A stretch of 64,000 bases of DNA. Source: Acidobacteriota bacterium (lineage in GTDB: Bacteria; Acidobacteriota; Terriglobia; Bryobacterales; Bryobacteraceae). The position numbers were made by a program, and so were the translations under genes. Shown here one piece after another: positions 24,655 to 33,569 of this stretch. Every line of letters starts with the position of its first letter. Position 1 is the first letter of the stretch. Where the stretch lies: positions 19,550 to 83,549 of the forward strand of contig JAFLBB010000008.1 of assembly GCA_017304135.1 (NCBI GenBank). The letters run 5' to 3'. The notes below the pieces were generated by a model, which was not told where the DNA came from, did no database searches, and saw only the letters and a program-made list of their open reading frames with translations.

Positions 24655-25695
24655 TCAGGACGCGGCCGTGACAGCGGCGGTGCGGGTGAACTCGCTGAGC
24701 GCTTCCAGCTTCGCCCGCGCCGCGCCGGAGTCGATGGATTCTGAGGCGAGTTGCGCGCCTTCCGCGAAGGAAGCGGCGCGTCCGGCGATGTGGATGGCCG
24801 CGCCGGCGTTGGCAACGACGATGTCACGATGCGGTCCTTGGACGCCGGAGAGAATGGCGAGGGCGATGGCGGCGTTGTCCTGGGCGTCGCCGCCGGCGAG
24901 GTCGGTGAGCGAGGCCAGCGGCAGGCCGAACTCCATCGGCATGAGCGAGCGTTGCTGCACTTCGCCGCGCGAGACGTCAAAGGCGATGGTGAGCCCGGTG
25001 GTGGTGATCTCATCCAGGCCGTCGGAGCCGTGCACGACCAGGGCGCGCTGCACCGGCAGGCGCAGGAGCGCGTTGGCCATCAACTCAGCGGCGCTGGCCG
25101 AAGGCGCGCCAATCAGTTGCACATCGGCGCGGGCGGGATTGGTGAGCGGGCCGAGGTAGTTGAAGATGGTGCGCATCTTCAACTCCAGACGCGCCGGCTG
25201 GACATGCTTCATCGAAGGGTGCACGGCGGGGGCAAAGAGAAACGCAATGCCGCATTGCCGCAGCGCCTCGCCCATCTGTTCAGGGGTTTGGGCGATGTGG
25301 ACGCCGAGCGCTTCGAGGATGTCAGCGCTGCCGCAGCGCGAGGAGATGCTGCGGTTGCCGTGCTTGGCCACGCTCAACCCGGCGCCGGCGATGACGAAGG
25401 CGGTGACGGTGGAGATGTTGAAGGTGCCATGCCCATCGCCGCCCGTGCCGCAGGTGTCCACGAGCGGCCGTTCGACGCCCGTAGTGGGGATGACGGCGGC
25501 GTGTTTGCGCATGGCGCGGGCAAAGCCGGTGAGTTCGGCGGCGGTTTCGCCTTTCACGCGCAGGGCCGTGAGCAGGGCGGCGATTTGGGGCACCGTGGCC
25601 TCGCCGGCGAGGATCAGATTGAGCGCGTCCTCGGCCTGATCGGCCGAGAGCGACATGCGGCCGGCCGCCTGGTGCAGGTAGTCGAGAAAGGGCAT
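24655..25695 (-). CDS. trpD: Anthranilate phosphoribosyltransferase
   Basis: A 346-residue enzyme of tryptophan synthesis that joins anthranilate to PRPP to give phosphoribosyl-anthranilate. Family landmarks are DTCGTGGDGHGTFNIST (PRPP-binding), KHGNRSISSRCGSADILEALG (anthranilate and PRPP contacts) and RTIFNYLGPLTNPA. The length is normal. An open frame continues 20 codons upstream, but the family N-terminus aligns to ATG 25695 (MPFLDYLHQA). No other trp gene is adjacent, so the gene is scattered rather than in a trp operon. Confidence 0.95.
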   Translation of the reverse strand: MPFLDYLHQAAGRMSLSADQAEDALNLILAGEATVPQIAALLTALRVKGETAAELTGFARAMRKHAAVIPTTGVERPLVDTCGTGGDGHGTFNISTVTAFVIAGAGLSVAKHGNRSISSRCGSADILEALGVHIAQTPEQMGEALRQCGIAFLFAPAVHPSMKHVQPARLELKMRTIFNYLGPLTNPARADVQLIGAPSASAAELMANALLRLPVQRALVVHGSDGLDEITTTGLTIAFDVSRGEVQQRSLMPMEFGLPLASLTDLAGGDAQDNAAIALAILSGVQGPHRDIVVANAGAAIHIAGRAASFAEGAQLASESIDSGAARAKLEALSEFTRTAAVTAAS

Positions 25696-25816
25696 GTTAT
25701 ATTGAAGTTTCGACTGTCTCCGCATCCTAGCACAGCCGGAAAAAATCGTTCCCATACGCCCTATTGAGCTGCAGAGAACCAGGGGACATACGTGTGGGAG
25801 GATTTGAGGACTCTGA

Positions 25817-26980
25817 ATGAAAATCCACGAGTATCAGGCCAAGACAATCCTGGCCCAGTATGGAGTACCGGTGCCGAAAGGCAAGGTCGCCTTCACGGTG
25901 GAAGAAGCTGAAACCGCGGCCAAAGAGTTGGGCGGCTTTGTTGTTGTCAAAGCGCAGATCCACGCCGGCGGCCGTGGCAAGGGCGGCGGTGTGAAGGTGG
26001 CCAAGACGCTCGAGGATGCCGGCCAGCACATCCGCGCCATCCTCGGCATGCAGTTGGTGACGCACCAGACGGGCCCGGCGGGGCAGAAGGTGCAGCGGCT
26101 GCTCGTCGAAGAGGCGCTGCCGATTGAGAAGGAATACTATCTCGGCATCACGCTGGACCGGGCGACGGGCAAGAACGTGTTCATGGCCTCCAGCGAAGGC
26201 GGCATGGAGATTGAAGTGGTGGCCGCCAAGACGCCGGAGAAGATCCTCAAGGAGACGATGGAGCCAGGCATGGGGCTGAGCGCCTACCAGGCGCGCAAGC
26301 TGGCCTTCGGCATCGGCATTCCGGCGGCGGCGGTGAACGGCGCGGCCAAGGCCATGATGCAACTGGCCAAGGCTTACGAAGAGTGTGATGCTTCGCTGGC
26401 CGAGATCAACCCGTTCATCCTCACCAAGGACGGCCGCACGCTGGCGCTCGACGCCAAGATCAACCTCGACGACAACGCGATGTTCCGCCACAAAGAGTTC
26501 ATCGATCTGCGCGACCTGGCCGAGGAAGACCCGCTTGAGGTCGAGGCGTCGAAGTTCAGCCTGAACTACATCAAGCTCGACGGCAACATCGCCTGCATGG
26601 TGAACGGCGCGGGCCTGGCCATGGCGACGATGGACATCATCAAGTACGCCGGCGGCGAACCGGCCAACTTCCTCGACGTGGGCGGCGGGGCGAACGAGGA
26701 GCAGATCAAGAACGCGTTTCGCATCCTGCTCAGCGACGAAGCCGTGAAGGCGGTGTTGATCAACATCTTCGGCGGCATTCTGCGCTGCGACATCCTGGCC
26801 GCGGGCGTGGTGAACGCCACGCGCGAACTGCATGTGGCCGTGCCCATCGTGGTGCGCATGGAAGGCACCAACGTGCAGGAGGGCAAGCGCATCCTGCAAG
26901 ATAGCGGACTGAACTTCACGGTGGCCGAGGACATGAGAGACGCCGCCGAGAAGGTAGTCGCGGTGGTCAGCGGCAAGTAG
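25817..26980 (+). CDS. sucC: Succinyl-CoA synthetase, beta subunit
   Basis: A 387-residue ATP-grasp subunit starting [20 protein letters not shown], the standard SucC N-terminus. It has [18 protein letters not shown] (nucleotide binding) and the C-terminal CoA-ligase part with [30 protein letters not shown]. It partners with SucD to interconvert succinyl-CoA and succinate with NTP formation in the TCA cycle. The length matches E. coli SucC (388). Only 24 bp separate it from sucD. Confidence 0.97.
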   Translation: MKIHEYQAKTILAQYGVPVPKGKVAFTVEEAETAAKELGGFVVVKAQIHAGGRGKGGGVKVAKTLEDAGQHIRAILGMQLVTHQTGPAGQKVQRLLVEEALPIEKEYYLGITLDRATGKNVFMASSEGGMEIEVVAAKTPEKILKETMEPGMGLSAYQARKLAFGIGIPAAAVNGAAKAMMQLAKAYEECDASLAEINPFILTKDGRTLALDAKINLDDNAMFRHKEFIDLRDLAEEDPLEVEASKFSLNYIKLDGNIACMVNGAGLAMATMDIIKYAGGEPANFLDVGGGANEEQIKNAFRILLSDEAVKAVLINIFGGILRCDILAAGVVNATRELHVAVPIVVRMEGTNVQEGKRILQDSGLNFTVAEDMRDAAEKVVAVVSGK

Positions 26981-27004
26981 GATGCAGGCGAGGAGAAACG
27001 ATCC

Positions 27005-27889
27005 ATGAGCGTACTGGTCAATAAACACACACGCCTGCTGGTGCAGGGCTACACGGGTTCGCAGGGCACCTTCCACGCGCAGAAGTCCATCGAGTACGGC
27101 ACAAACGTGGTGGGCGGCGTGACGCCGGGCAAGGGCGGGCAGAAGCATCTGGACCGTCCGGTGTTCGACACCGTGGCGCAGGGCGTCAAGGAAACCGGCG
27201 CCAACGCGAGCGTGATTTTCGTGCCGCCTCCGTTTGCCGCCGACGGCATTCTGGAAGCGGTGGACGCGGGCATCGAGGTGATCGTCTGCATCACCGAAGG
27301 CATCCCGGTTCGCGACATGATTCCGGTGAAGCGCGTCATCGACGAGCGCGCCGCTTCGGGCAAGAAGGTGCGGCTGATCGGCCCCAACTGCCCCGGCATC
27401 ATTACACCGGAAGAATGCCGCATCGGCATCATGCCGGGCCACATTCACAAGAAGGGCAACGTGGGCGTGGTGTCGCGCTCGGGCACACTGACCTATGAGG
27501 CGGTGGGCCAGTTGAGCGCACTGGGCATCGGGCAATCGACCTGCATCGGCATCGGCGGCGACCCGATCATCGGCACGACGCACCTGGACGCGATCCAGTT
27601 GTTCAACGAGGATCCCGACACGCACGTGATTGTGATGATCGGCGAGATCGGTGGCAACGCCGAGGAGACCGCCGCGGCCTACATCAAGGAGCATGTGAAG
27701 AAGCCGGTGGTCGGTTTCATCGCCGGCCAGACGGCGCCTCCGGGCCGCCGCATGGGCCACGCCGGTGCGATCATCTCCGGCGGTTCGGGCAAGGCCAGCG
27801 ACAAGATGGCCGCCATGCGCGAGGCCGGCATTCATGTCTGCGATACGCCGGCCGTGATCGGCTCGTCGGTCGCGAAGTTGTTGAAGTAA
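27005..27889 (+). CDS. sucD: Succinyl-CoA synthetase, alpha subunit
   Basis: A 294-residue CoA-binding subunit. It starts with [23 protein letters not shown] and carries [10 protein letters not shown], and the phospho-histidine loop is [14 protein letters not shown]. It forms the alpha-beta enzyme with SucC directly upstream. AGGAGAAACGATCC gives a good Shine-Dalgarno before ATG 27005. Confidence 0.97.
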   Translation: MSVLVNKHTRLLVQGYTGSQGTFHAQKSIEYGTNVVGGVTPGKGGQKHLDRPVFDTVAQGVKETGANASVIFVPPPFAADGILEAVDAGIEVIVCITEGIPVRDMIPVKRVIDERAASGKKVRLIGPNCPGIITPEECRIGIMPGHIHKKGNVGVVSRSGTLTYEAVGQLSALGIGQSTCIGIGGDPIIGTTHLDAIQLFNEDPDTHVIVMIGEIGGNAEETAAAYIKEHVKKPVVGFIAGQTAPPGRRMGHAGAIISGGSGKASDKMAAMREAGIHVCDTPAVIGSSVAKLLK

Positions 27890-27907
27890 TCAAGTTACTG
27901 GAGCGAT

Positions 27908-28321
27908 ATGGAACGTACGTTTGGAATCATCAAGCCCGATGCGGTGGCCAAGGGCCACGCCGGAGCCATCCTCGCCGCGATTGAAGAGAACGGCTTCACG
28001 CTGGTGGGCTTCAAGAAGACGCGCCTCAGCCTGGCGCAGGCGCAGGCGTTTTACGCCGTGCACAAGGAGCGCCCCTTCTACAACGACCTGGTGAAGTTCA
28101 TGACCGAGGGTCCTGTGGTGGTGATGGTGCTGGAGAAGGAAAACGCGATCGCCGAATGGCGCAAGCTGATGGGGGCCACCAACCCCGAGAAGGCCGACGC
28201 GGGCACGCTGCGCAAGCGGTTTGCCGAGAACATTGAGCGCAACGCCGTCCACGGCAGCGACGCCCCGGAGACGGCGGCGGTGGAGATTCCGTTCTTCTTC
28301 ACGGGCTCGGAATTGCTGTAA
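27908..28321 (+). CDS. ndk: Nucleoside diphosphate kinase
   Basis: A 137-residue NDK that transfers the gamma-phosphate from ATP to other NDPs. It starts [19 protein letters not shown]. The catalytic His is in [11 protein letters not shown], and the Kpn-loop region lies in [16 protein letters not shown]. It lies 18 bp after sucD and is the last gene before a strong terminator, so sucC-sucD-ndk form one transcription unit. NTP pooling around succinyl-CoA synthetase makes this order sensible. Confidence 0.97.
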   Translation: MERTFGIIKPDAVAKGHAGAILAAIEENGFTLVGFKKTRLSLAQAQAFYAVHKERPFYNDLVKFMTEGPVVVMVLEKENAIAEWRKLMGATNPEKADAGTLRKRFAENIERNAVHGSDAPETAAVEIPFFFTGSELL

Positions 28322-28346
28322 GCACGCGCAAGCACTGAAACCAGGA

Positions 28347-28374
28347 GGCCGTCCCCGGTTGGGGGCGGCCTTTT
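28347..28374 (+). terminator. Rho-independent terminator after ndk
   Basis: The hairpin GGCCGTCCCC / GGGGGCGGCC (28347-28356 with 28361-28370, one G-T wobble) has a GGTT loop and is followed by TTTT. It lies 25 bp past the ndk stop and abuts the end of the convergent gene at 28374. Confidence 0.85.
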
Positions 28375-28832
28375 CAGTACTGTGAGAGATCGATGTTGTT
28401 TTCGACCAGTTTGTTGTAGGTGGCACCGAAATGGGCCTGGTGCAAGTCGCACCACCAGTCCAGACTCTGTCCCAGCTTACACTTCTCCCTAAAATCGGAA
28501 AGAAGCCTTACGAGGATGAGCCGATTGTCTGCGCCATAGCAAATTGGGCAGTATGGACCGTTCGCTCCTCCACCCTTAGGCTTCACCCAGATCAAATCGC
28601 CGACTCGTAACAACTGGCCTCCGAGGGTGAGTTTGCCTGTCAGAGCTTTTACCTCGTTCTCTAATTCTTGAATCCTCACCTGCTTCTCATAGAGGTCCTG
28701 CTGTTGTTGGATGAGCAGCCGCTGGAGCTCGAATAACCGCTGAGATGCCTCAACATCATTTGACTTCGAGGCAAGGCCGATGAGCGCTGACAACGCCTCG
28801 CTGATCCCTTTCGACGTAGCCAGGAATGTCAA
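28374..28832 (-). CDS. Coiled-coil protein with C-terminal zinc-ribbon-like motif
   Basis: A 152-residue protein of unknown function. Residues about 30-75 form a coiled coil (RLFELQRLLIQQQQDLYEKQ, VRIQELENEVKAL). A short beta segment (GDLIWVKPKGG) follows, then CPICYGADNR and later WWCDLHQAHF, which together look like a CxxC..CxxH zinc site. Proteins of this layout occur sporadically across bacteria. The DNA is visibly less GC-rich and codon choice differs from its neighbours, suggesting acquisition. It is adjacent to a HigBA module and transcribed divergently from it. Confidence 0.7.
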   Translation of the reverse strand: MTFLATSKGISEALSALIGLASKSNDVEASQRLFELQRLLIQQQQDLYEKQVRIQELENEVKALTGKLTLGGQLLRVGDLIWVKPKGGGANGPYCPICYGADNRLILVRLLSDFREKCKLGQSLDWWCDLHQAHFGATYNKLVENNIDLSQY

Positions 28833-28880
28833 CGGATCCCTGGAGTCATGCTAGCATCCGTCCTAACGTGGTACTGTTTT

Positions 28881-28897
28881 ACGCGCCGCGTTATACT
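28881..28897 (+). promoter_or_regulatory. Predicted -10 box and palindrome in front of the HigBA module
   Basis: TATACT (28892-28897) is a good -10 box, 11 bp before the toxin ATG. The palindrome ACGC-GCC-GCGT (28881-28891) ends against it, where an antitoxin dimer would block polymerase. No good -35 hexamer was found. Confidence 0.35.
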
Positions 28898-28908
28898 CGA
28901 TCCAGGAG

Positions 28909-29187
28909 ATGATTCAGTCCTTTCAGGATGACGACACCGAAGCAGTCTTTCTCCGCGAGCATTGCCGGCGCTTTGCCGCGCTGGCACGGGTCGCAAAACG
29001 GAAGCTCGACATGATCCACGCAGCCACGACATTGGACGACCTGCGGTCGCCGCCGGGGAATCGCTTGGAGCCCTTGCGGGCGAATCGAAGCGGGCAGTGG
29101 AGCATTCGGATCAATGATCAATGGCGCATCTGTTTCCGGTGGGAGGATGGTGAAGCCTGGGATGTGGAGATCGTCGACTATCACTGA
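28909..29187 (+). CDS. higB: HigB-type toxin
   Basis: A 92-residue RelE/HigB-superfamily toxin. It has the elements QSFQDDDTEAVFL, KRKLDMIHAATTLDDLRSPPGNRLEPL, and the core strands GQWSIRINDQWRICFRW. HigB toxins cut mRNA on the ribosome when freed from HigA. The toxin comes first in the operon, as is usual for HigBA, and the antitoxin starts 12 bp downstream. CCAGGAG before the ATG is a good ribosome-binding site. Confidence 0.92.
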   Translation: MIQSFQDDDTEAVFLREHCRRFAALARVAKRKLDMIHAATTLDDLRSPPGNRLEPLRANRSGQWSIRINDQWRICFRWEDGEAWDVEIVDYH

Positions 29188-29199
29188 GGAAACGTATCT

Positions 29200-29502
29200 A
29201 TGAGCACGACAGCCAAGACCATGGACCCCATCCATCCCGGCGAGATTCTCCGCGAAGAGTATCTCGTGCCATTGGGCATGACGGCTAACCGTCTGGCGAT
29301 GGAACTCCATGTTCCTGCCACGCGCATCCACGAAATCGTCAAGGAGAGGCGCGCGATCTCGGCCGACACGGCGCTGAGGCTGGCGCGGCATTTCGGCACC
29401 ACGGCGCAGTTCTGGATGAACCTGCAATCGAACTACGAACTCGACCTTGCCAGTGACGCCGCGGGCAAGGAGATCCTGAAGCGGGTCCGCGTCAGACGCT
29501 AA
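29200..29502 (+). CDS. higA: HigA-type antitoxin
   Basis: A 100-residue Xre-family antitoxin. It starts with DPIHPGEILREEYLVPLGMTANRLA and has RIHEIVKERRAISADTALRLARHFG, the helix-turn-helix, ending in FWMNLQSNYELDLA. These are standard HigA features. It neutralises HigB by direct binding and represses its own promoter. The stop is followed by the SD-containing hairpin before the radical SAM gene. Confidence 0.93.
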   Translation: MSTTAKTMDPIHPGEILREEYLVPLGMTANRLAMELHVPATRIHEIVKERRAISADTALRLARHFGTTAQFWMNLQSNYELDLASDAAGKEILKRVRVRR

Positions 29503-29506
29503 AATA

Positions 29507-29524
29507 CTCCTCAGCACCGAGGAG
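29507..29524 (+). promoter_or_regulatory. Hairpin overlapping the ribosome-binding site of the radical SAM gene
   Basis: CTCCTC-AGCACC-GAGGAG forms a perfect 6-bp stem. The right arm is the Shine-Dalgarno (GAGGAGG) of the gene starting at 29531. The hairpin would hide the site and lower translation unless opened. Confidence 0.35.
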
Positions 29525-29530
29525 GCAGGA

Positions 29531-31321
29531 ATGAACGACGGCGGCAAGCCAATTGTCCTGACAGCTCCGTTGACGGAGACCATTGACCATGCTGGCTATT
29601 TCATCCAGATGGCGCTGGCGTCAATGCCGATGAAGATGGAGAAAGTGATTGACCAGAAGTACCCGCAGTGGCGGGAACTGGAGCGCAACAGCGACGGTTC
29701 GGCGCGCTATATGCCCGCCGGTGTGCGGCTGGTGGAAGCCTCGCTGCTGCGCCAGGTGAGCACTGACGACATCATCTGCTGTTACCCGGACGACCTGCCG
29801 AAATTCATCGGCCCGCGCACACGTGTGGTCGGCGTCTCGACGCACAATCCGCTCGGCGTCACCTTCGCCGCGGGGGTGTATGCCTCGATCTTCGGCTCGT
29901 CGCGCGAGCCCATCAATTCCCATTACGCCAAGAAGCTGTTCGCCACGCTCAAGGAGAGCCCGCACAGGCATCAGTTCCAGGTGATCGTCGGCGGCTCGGG
30001 CGGCTGGCAGATTTCGCAGACCGACAGCTACGAAGAACTGGGTGTGGATTGCGTGGTAGATGGCCGCAGTGAAAGCGATGATGTGCTCGCCCTGATCGCA
30101 CAGGCGCTGCGCGGCGAACGGCTGCCGCGCTTCATGGAAGTGGCCCACCCGAAGGAGCGCGCGGGCCTGCTCACGCCCTCCAAGCGCACCACGTTCGGCG
30201 TCGTTGAGATGACCACCGGGTGCGGGCGGCGCTGCCAGTTCTGCCTGCCGGATCTCAACCCGCAGCTCGACTTCCCGAAGGACAAAATTCTGGACGCCGT
30301 GAACGCCAACGTGGCCGAGGGCAACCGCCAGATCTCGCTCGCCACCGAGGACATGTTCATCTGGGGCCAGGTAGGCACAGGCACGCCGTTCTATTTCCCC
30401 AATCGCGAGGCGCTGGTGGATCTCTACAAGTCCGTGGTGGAGACGCCGGGCGTCGACCATCACCTGCTGAGCCATTCGACGATGGCGCCGGCCGTGGTCG
30501 ATCCGAAGATGATTGAGGAATTGAGCGCGGTGCTGCTTGATAAGAGCCCGGTGAAGCTGCCCTCGGTGAGTTCGCATCCCGAGGGGCGCATCCTCTCACC
30601 GCTCGTCGGCATGGAGACGGCCTCGGTGAGCATGGCGCGCAAGATCATGCCCGGCAAGGGAGTTCCCTTCCCCATTGAGGAGTGGCCGAGCGTGCTCGTG
30701 CAGGGCCTCGAGATTCTCAACAAGAACAACTGGTTCCCGGTGATCACGCTGATGATCGGCAATCCGGGCGAGACCGACGACGATTGCCGGGCCACACTCG
30801 ACCTGCTCTATGAAGTGGAGCGGCGCGGGCTGTTTGCCTTCTTCGTGCCATCGATCTTCACGCCGCTTGAGGACACGCGCATGGGCAAGAAGCAGGGCGT
30901 GGCCGAAAGCCGCGAGATGACGCCGCTGCAGTGGCAGGTGATGATGAAGTGCTGGAAGATGAGCCTCAAGCCGGCCCTGCGCAGCTGGTGGGGACCGACG
31001 GCGTGGCGCATCGGCGCGGTGGGGGCGTGGATGTGGAAGCTGCGCAAGATGAACGGCCCGAACTTCACCTGGCCGCTGCTGATGTTCTCCAGCGCCGTGC
31101 CCGAGTGGCTGATGGAGAAGATGGGCAAGATCTACCGCGGCAAACCGATGCAGGTGAAGAGCCGCAAGGAACTGCTCGCCACCATCAAGAGGCAGCACTG
31201 GCGTTTCCTGCGCGAGGACAACGGCGACCTGCCTGATGGTTGGGCAGAGGAAGTGGCGCAGCCGATGGCGATGGGCGCCAGCGCCGCGGCTGTGCCGGTG
31301 TCCACCTTCAAGATTATTTAG
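29531..31321 (+). CDS. B12-binding-type radical SAM protein
   Basis: A 596-residue protein. The N-terminal ~200 residues contain a B12-binding-like Rossmann segment (VVGVSTHNPLGVTF, VIVGGSGGWQIS, LGVDCVVDGRSE). The radical SAM core begins VVEMTTGCGRRCQFC, with the cluster ligands C231, C235 and C238 (CxxxCxxC), and continues with a TIM-barrel segment (ETASVSMARKIMPGKG). The family cleaves S-adenosylmethionine to a radical and often methylates or rearranges unreactive carbon. The product is unknown. A strong SD precedes the ATG but sits in a hairpin. It lies directly after HigBA, possibly by chance. Confidence 0.85.
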   Translation: MNDGGKPIVLTAPLTETIDHAGYFIQMALASMPMKMEKVIDQKYPQWRELERNSDGSARYMPAGVRLVEASLLRQVSTDDIICCYPDDLPKFIGPRTRVVGVSTHNPLGVTFAAGVYASIFGSSREPINSHYAKKLFATLKESPHRHQFQVIVGGSGGWQISQTDSYEELGVDCVVDGRSESDDVLALIAQALRGERLPRFMEVAHPKERAGLLTPSKRTTFGVVEMTTGCGRRCQFCLPDLNPQLDFPKDKILDAVNANVAEGNRQISLATEDMFIWGQVGTGTPFYFPNREALVDLYKSVVETPGVDHHLLSHSTMAPAVVDPKMIEELSAVLLDKSPVKLPSVSSHPEGRILSPLVGMETASVSMARKIMPGKGVPFPIEEWPSVLVQGLEILNKNNWFPVITLMIGNPGETDDDCRATLDLLYEVERRGLFAFFVPSIFTPLEDTRMGKKQGVAESREMTPLQWQVMMKCWKMSLKPALRSWWGPTAWRIGAVGAWMWKLRKMNGPNFTWPLLMFSSAVPEWLMEKMGKIYRGKPMQVKSRKELLATIKRQHWRFLREDNGDLPDGWAEEVAQPMAMGASAAAVPVSTFKII

Positions 31322-31337
31322 CGCTCAGTGAGTGCGC

Positions 31338-31760
31338 TCAGTGAGCCGCTTTGATCGCGGCCAGCGTTTCCACGGCGCGGGCCGTTGCGGCGTTCCGCAC
31401 CTCGAAGTAAACGCCAGTGCCTTCCGGGTAGCGTTTACCCTCGCGGACCGCCGCCAGCACCACTTCCGGCAGCGGCTCGGCGAGCGCCGCGGCGACGGCG
31501 CGCTGCCCGAAAACGAAGCTCGCCGTGAAGGCGCGCGCGTTGGGGCTGAGATAGAGGATGTTGCGCTTCTTGTGTTTGAGCCGCAGCGCCCAGCCGTACT
31601 TGATGGAGTAGGAGTTCCACTCCTGCCGATCCACGATTCCTTGGGCGAGCAGGTGTTCGACGATTTGATTCCAGGTCTTGGCCGCGCGGGCTCCGAGCGT
31701 GTGCAGCAGTTCCGCTTCGCTGGGGGCTTCGGCGTGGCCGATGAAGGCATTGGCCAGCAT
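31338..31760 (-). CDS. DUF3788-family protein
   Basis: A 140-residue protein recognised by RQEWNSYSIKYGWALRLKHKKRNILYLSP, the conserved DUF3788 stretch, and by ending YFEVRNAATARAVETLAAIK. It is cytoplasmic by appearance. The family is often found near stress or AraC-type regulators; its activity is unknown. AGGAGAA provides a good ribosome-binding site. It follows the ECF sigma factor gene by 17 bp, so cotranscription is likely. Confidence 0.75.
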   Translation of the reverse strand: MLANAFIGHAEAPSEAELLHTLGARAAKTWNQIVEHLLAQGIVDRQEWNSYSIKYGWALRLKHKKRNILYLSPNARAFTASFVFGQRAVAAALAEPLPEVVLAAVREGKRYPEGTGVYFEVRNAATARAVETLAAIKAAH

Positions 31761-31777
31761 GAGATTCTCCTAGACCA

Positions 31778-33016
31778 CTATGGGAACAGGGCGAGGCGGC
31801 GCGCAAGCAGGTGGCGCTCGGCCGTCGTGGGCGCGAGGGCGAGGGCGCGTTCAAGGCAGGCGCGGGCCGTGGCGGCGTCGCCGAGGCGGGCGTGGAAATC
31901 GGCAAGGATCGCGGCATGGAGATGATACCGCTCCATGGCGGGATCGCCGGCGAGTGGAGCCATCAGCGCCAGCGCGGCGGCGGGCGATTGCGCATAGCTG
32001 AGGGCGACGGCCCAGGAGAGCCGCACGGCGGGCGAGGGAGAGAGTTGGAAGAGCGTCTCATAGGCGGCCGCCATGCGAGTCCAGTCAGTGGCGGCAAAGG
32101 TGGGCGCGGAGGCGTGCAGTGAGGCGATCTCGGCTTCCAGATGCCAGGCGGTGAGCGCGTCGCCGCAGGCGGAGAGGCCGAGGTGATGGAAACCGGCGGC
32201 GAGCAGGGGGCGGTCCCAGAGCGAGCGGTCCTGCAAATCGAGGGTGAGCAGGTCGCCGGCATCGTCGACGCGGGCGGACAGACGAGCCGCTTGCAGACAG
32301 AACAACGCAGCCAGGGCATGGACGGTGGGGCGGCCGGTGGCGGCGTTGGCGGCAAGCAGCGCGACGAGGCGGATCGCTTCGTGGCAGAGATCCTCGCGCA
32401 ACAAGCGGTCGCCGCCGCTGGCTGAGTAGCCTTCGTTGAACATCAGGTAGAGCACGCGGCACACCGAGTCGAGCCGCGGCGCGAGGTGCGCATCGAAGGG
32501 CACGTGGAAGGAGAGGCCGCCGCCGGCGATGGCGCGTTTGGCGCGCACGATGCGCTGCGCCACCGTAGCTTCCTGCGTGAAGAAGGCGCGCGCGATCTCA
32601 GCGGTGGAGAGGCCGGCGACGGACTTGAGGGTCAGGGCCAGTTGCGCGTCGGGTGGCAGCGACGGGTGGCAGCAGAGGAAGATCAGCTCGAGGGTATCGT
32701 CGCCCAGAGTGGGAAGCGCATGTGGCGGCACGGCTGGTTCGGCCGTGGCTGTCGCCACCGGCCGGCGCAACTGATCCAAGGCGCGACGCCTGGCCACCAG
32801 CGTGAGCCAGGCGGCGGGGTTGGGCGGAATGCCGTGAAAGGGCCAGGTCTGCAGGGCGCGGAGAAACGCATCCTGCAGACACTCTTCGGCCAGTGCCAGA
32901 TGGGCCGGTCCGAACTGCCGGACAAGTGCGCCGAGAATGGGGGCGTGTTGATGGCGGAACAGGTGATCCACCATCCGCCCCGCCGCGGCGGCGCTTTTGT
33001 GATCGACGCCGCTCAT
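31778..33016 (-). CDS. ECF42-type RNA polymerase sigma factor with TPR-like C-terminal extension
   Basis: A 412-residue sigma factor. Region 2 is PILGALVRQFGPAHLALAEE to AAWLTLVARRRALDQLRR, and region 4 is ALTLKSVAGLSTAEIARAFF with VAQRIVRAKRAI. A ~200-residue C-terminal extension (VHALAALFCLQAARL and later helix pairs) is TPR-like, as known for the ECF42 group. These sigma factors are typically linked with a DGPF/YCII protein rather than an anti-sigma factor. That partner is immediately upstream, overlapping by 4 bp. A stress-response role is inferred. Confidence 0.9.
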   Translation of the reverse strand: MSGVDHKSAAAAGRMVDHLFRHQHAPILGALVRQFGPAHLALAEECLQDAFLRALQTWPFHGIPPNPAAWLTLVARRRALDQLRRPVATATAEPAVPPHALPTLGDDTLELIFLCCHPSLPPDAQLALTLKSVAGLSTAEIARAFFTQEATVAQRIVRAKRAIAGGGLSFHVPFDAHLAPRLDSVCRVLYLMFNEGYSASGGDRLLREDLCHEAIRLVALLAANAATGRPTVHALAALFCLQAARLSARVDDAGDLLTLDLQDRSLWDRPLLAAGFHHLGLSACGDALTAWHLEAEIASLHASAPTFAATDWTRMAAAYETLFQLSPSPAVRLSWAVALSYAQSPAAALALMAPLAGDPAMERYHLHAAILADFHARLGDAATARACLERALALAPTTAERHLLARRLALFP

Positions 33017-33366
33017 CCGTGAGTCGGTTCCACCTCGCGCACTTCGATGGTTCCGAAGTCGAGGTGGGGGCAGGTGCTCGCAATCTCAACCGCCTGATCG
33101 TAATTCGCGGCCTGGATGTGGAAGAAGCCGCCCACCACCTCCTTGGCCTCGGCAAAGGGGCCGTCGGTGACCGACACTGTGCCGTTGACGGCGCGCATGA
33201 GGCGGCCTTCGCCATCGCGCAGTTTCTGTCCGCCCACCATGTGCCCCTTGGCGGCGACCTCTTCGCGCCAGGCGATGTAGCGGGCGATGATCCGCTGCAT
33301 CTGTTCCGGCGAGATGTCCATGGTCATGGCCGGCGGTTCATGCAGGAAGAGGATGTATTGCTTCAT
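33013..33366 (-). CDS. DGPF/YCII-domain protein, ECF42 partner
   Basis: A 117-residue ferredoxin-like-fold protein with the signature TDGPFAEAKEVVGGFFHIQA. It starts MKQYILFLHEPPAM, as is usual for YCII-related proteins of this type. Such genes almost always accompany ECF42 sigma factors, and here the stop and start overlap (ATGA). It may sense a signal for the sigma factor or be an enzyme. Confidence 0.9.
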   Translation of the reverse strand: MKQYILFLHEPPAMTMDISPEQMQRIIARYIAWREEVAAKGHMVGGQKLRDGEGRLMRAVNGTVSVTDGPFAEAKEVVGGFFHIQAANYDQAVEIASTCPHLDFGTIEVREVEPTHG

Positions 33367-33569
33367 TGTGTGTCTCCTTGTGCCGTGTAGACTTCACCGG
33401 GATAACGGATGCGGGGGCCGGAGATCGACATGGCCCGCACTCTTTTGTCCACCGTGCCCTGCAAGCGGCGGGACATCAGGCATCCACTCGGACGTTCCGC
33501 TCAGCGACGGGGGCAGGGGTGGCGCCGAGGAAGGCCTGACGGTTCCTGATCCCGTCCATTCTATAGTGA

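Noticed and set aside
25727..27835. A 702-codon open frame antisense to sucC and sucD
   Set aside because: It lies exactly opposite two well-conserved genes, is rich in His/Arg/Ala with no domain, and is a GC-driven shadow.
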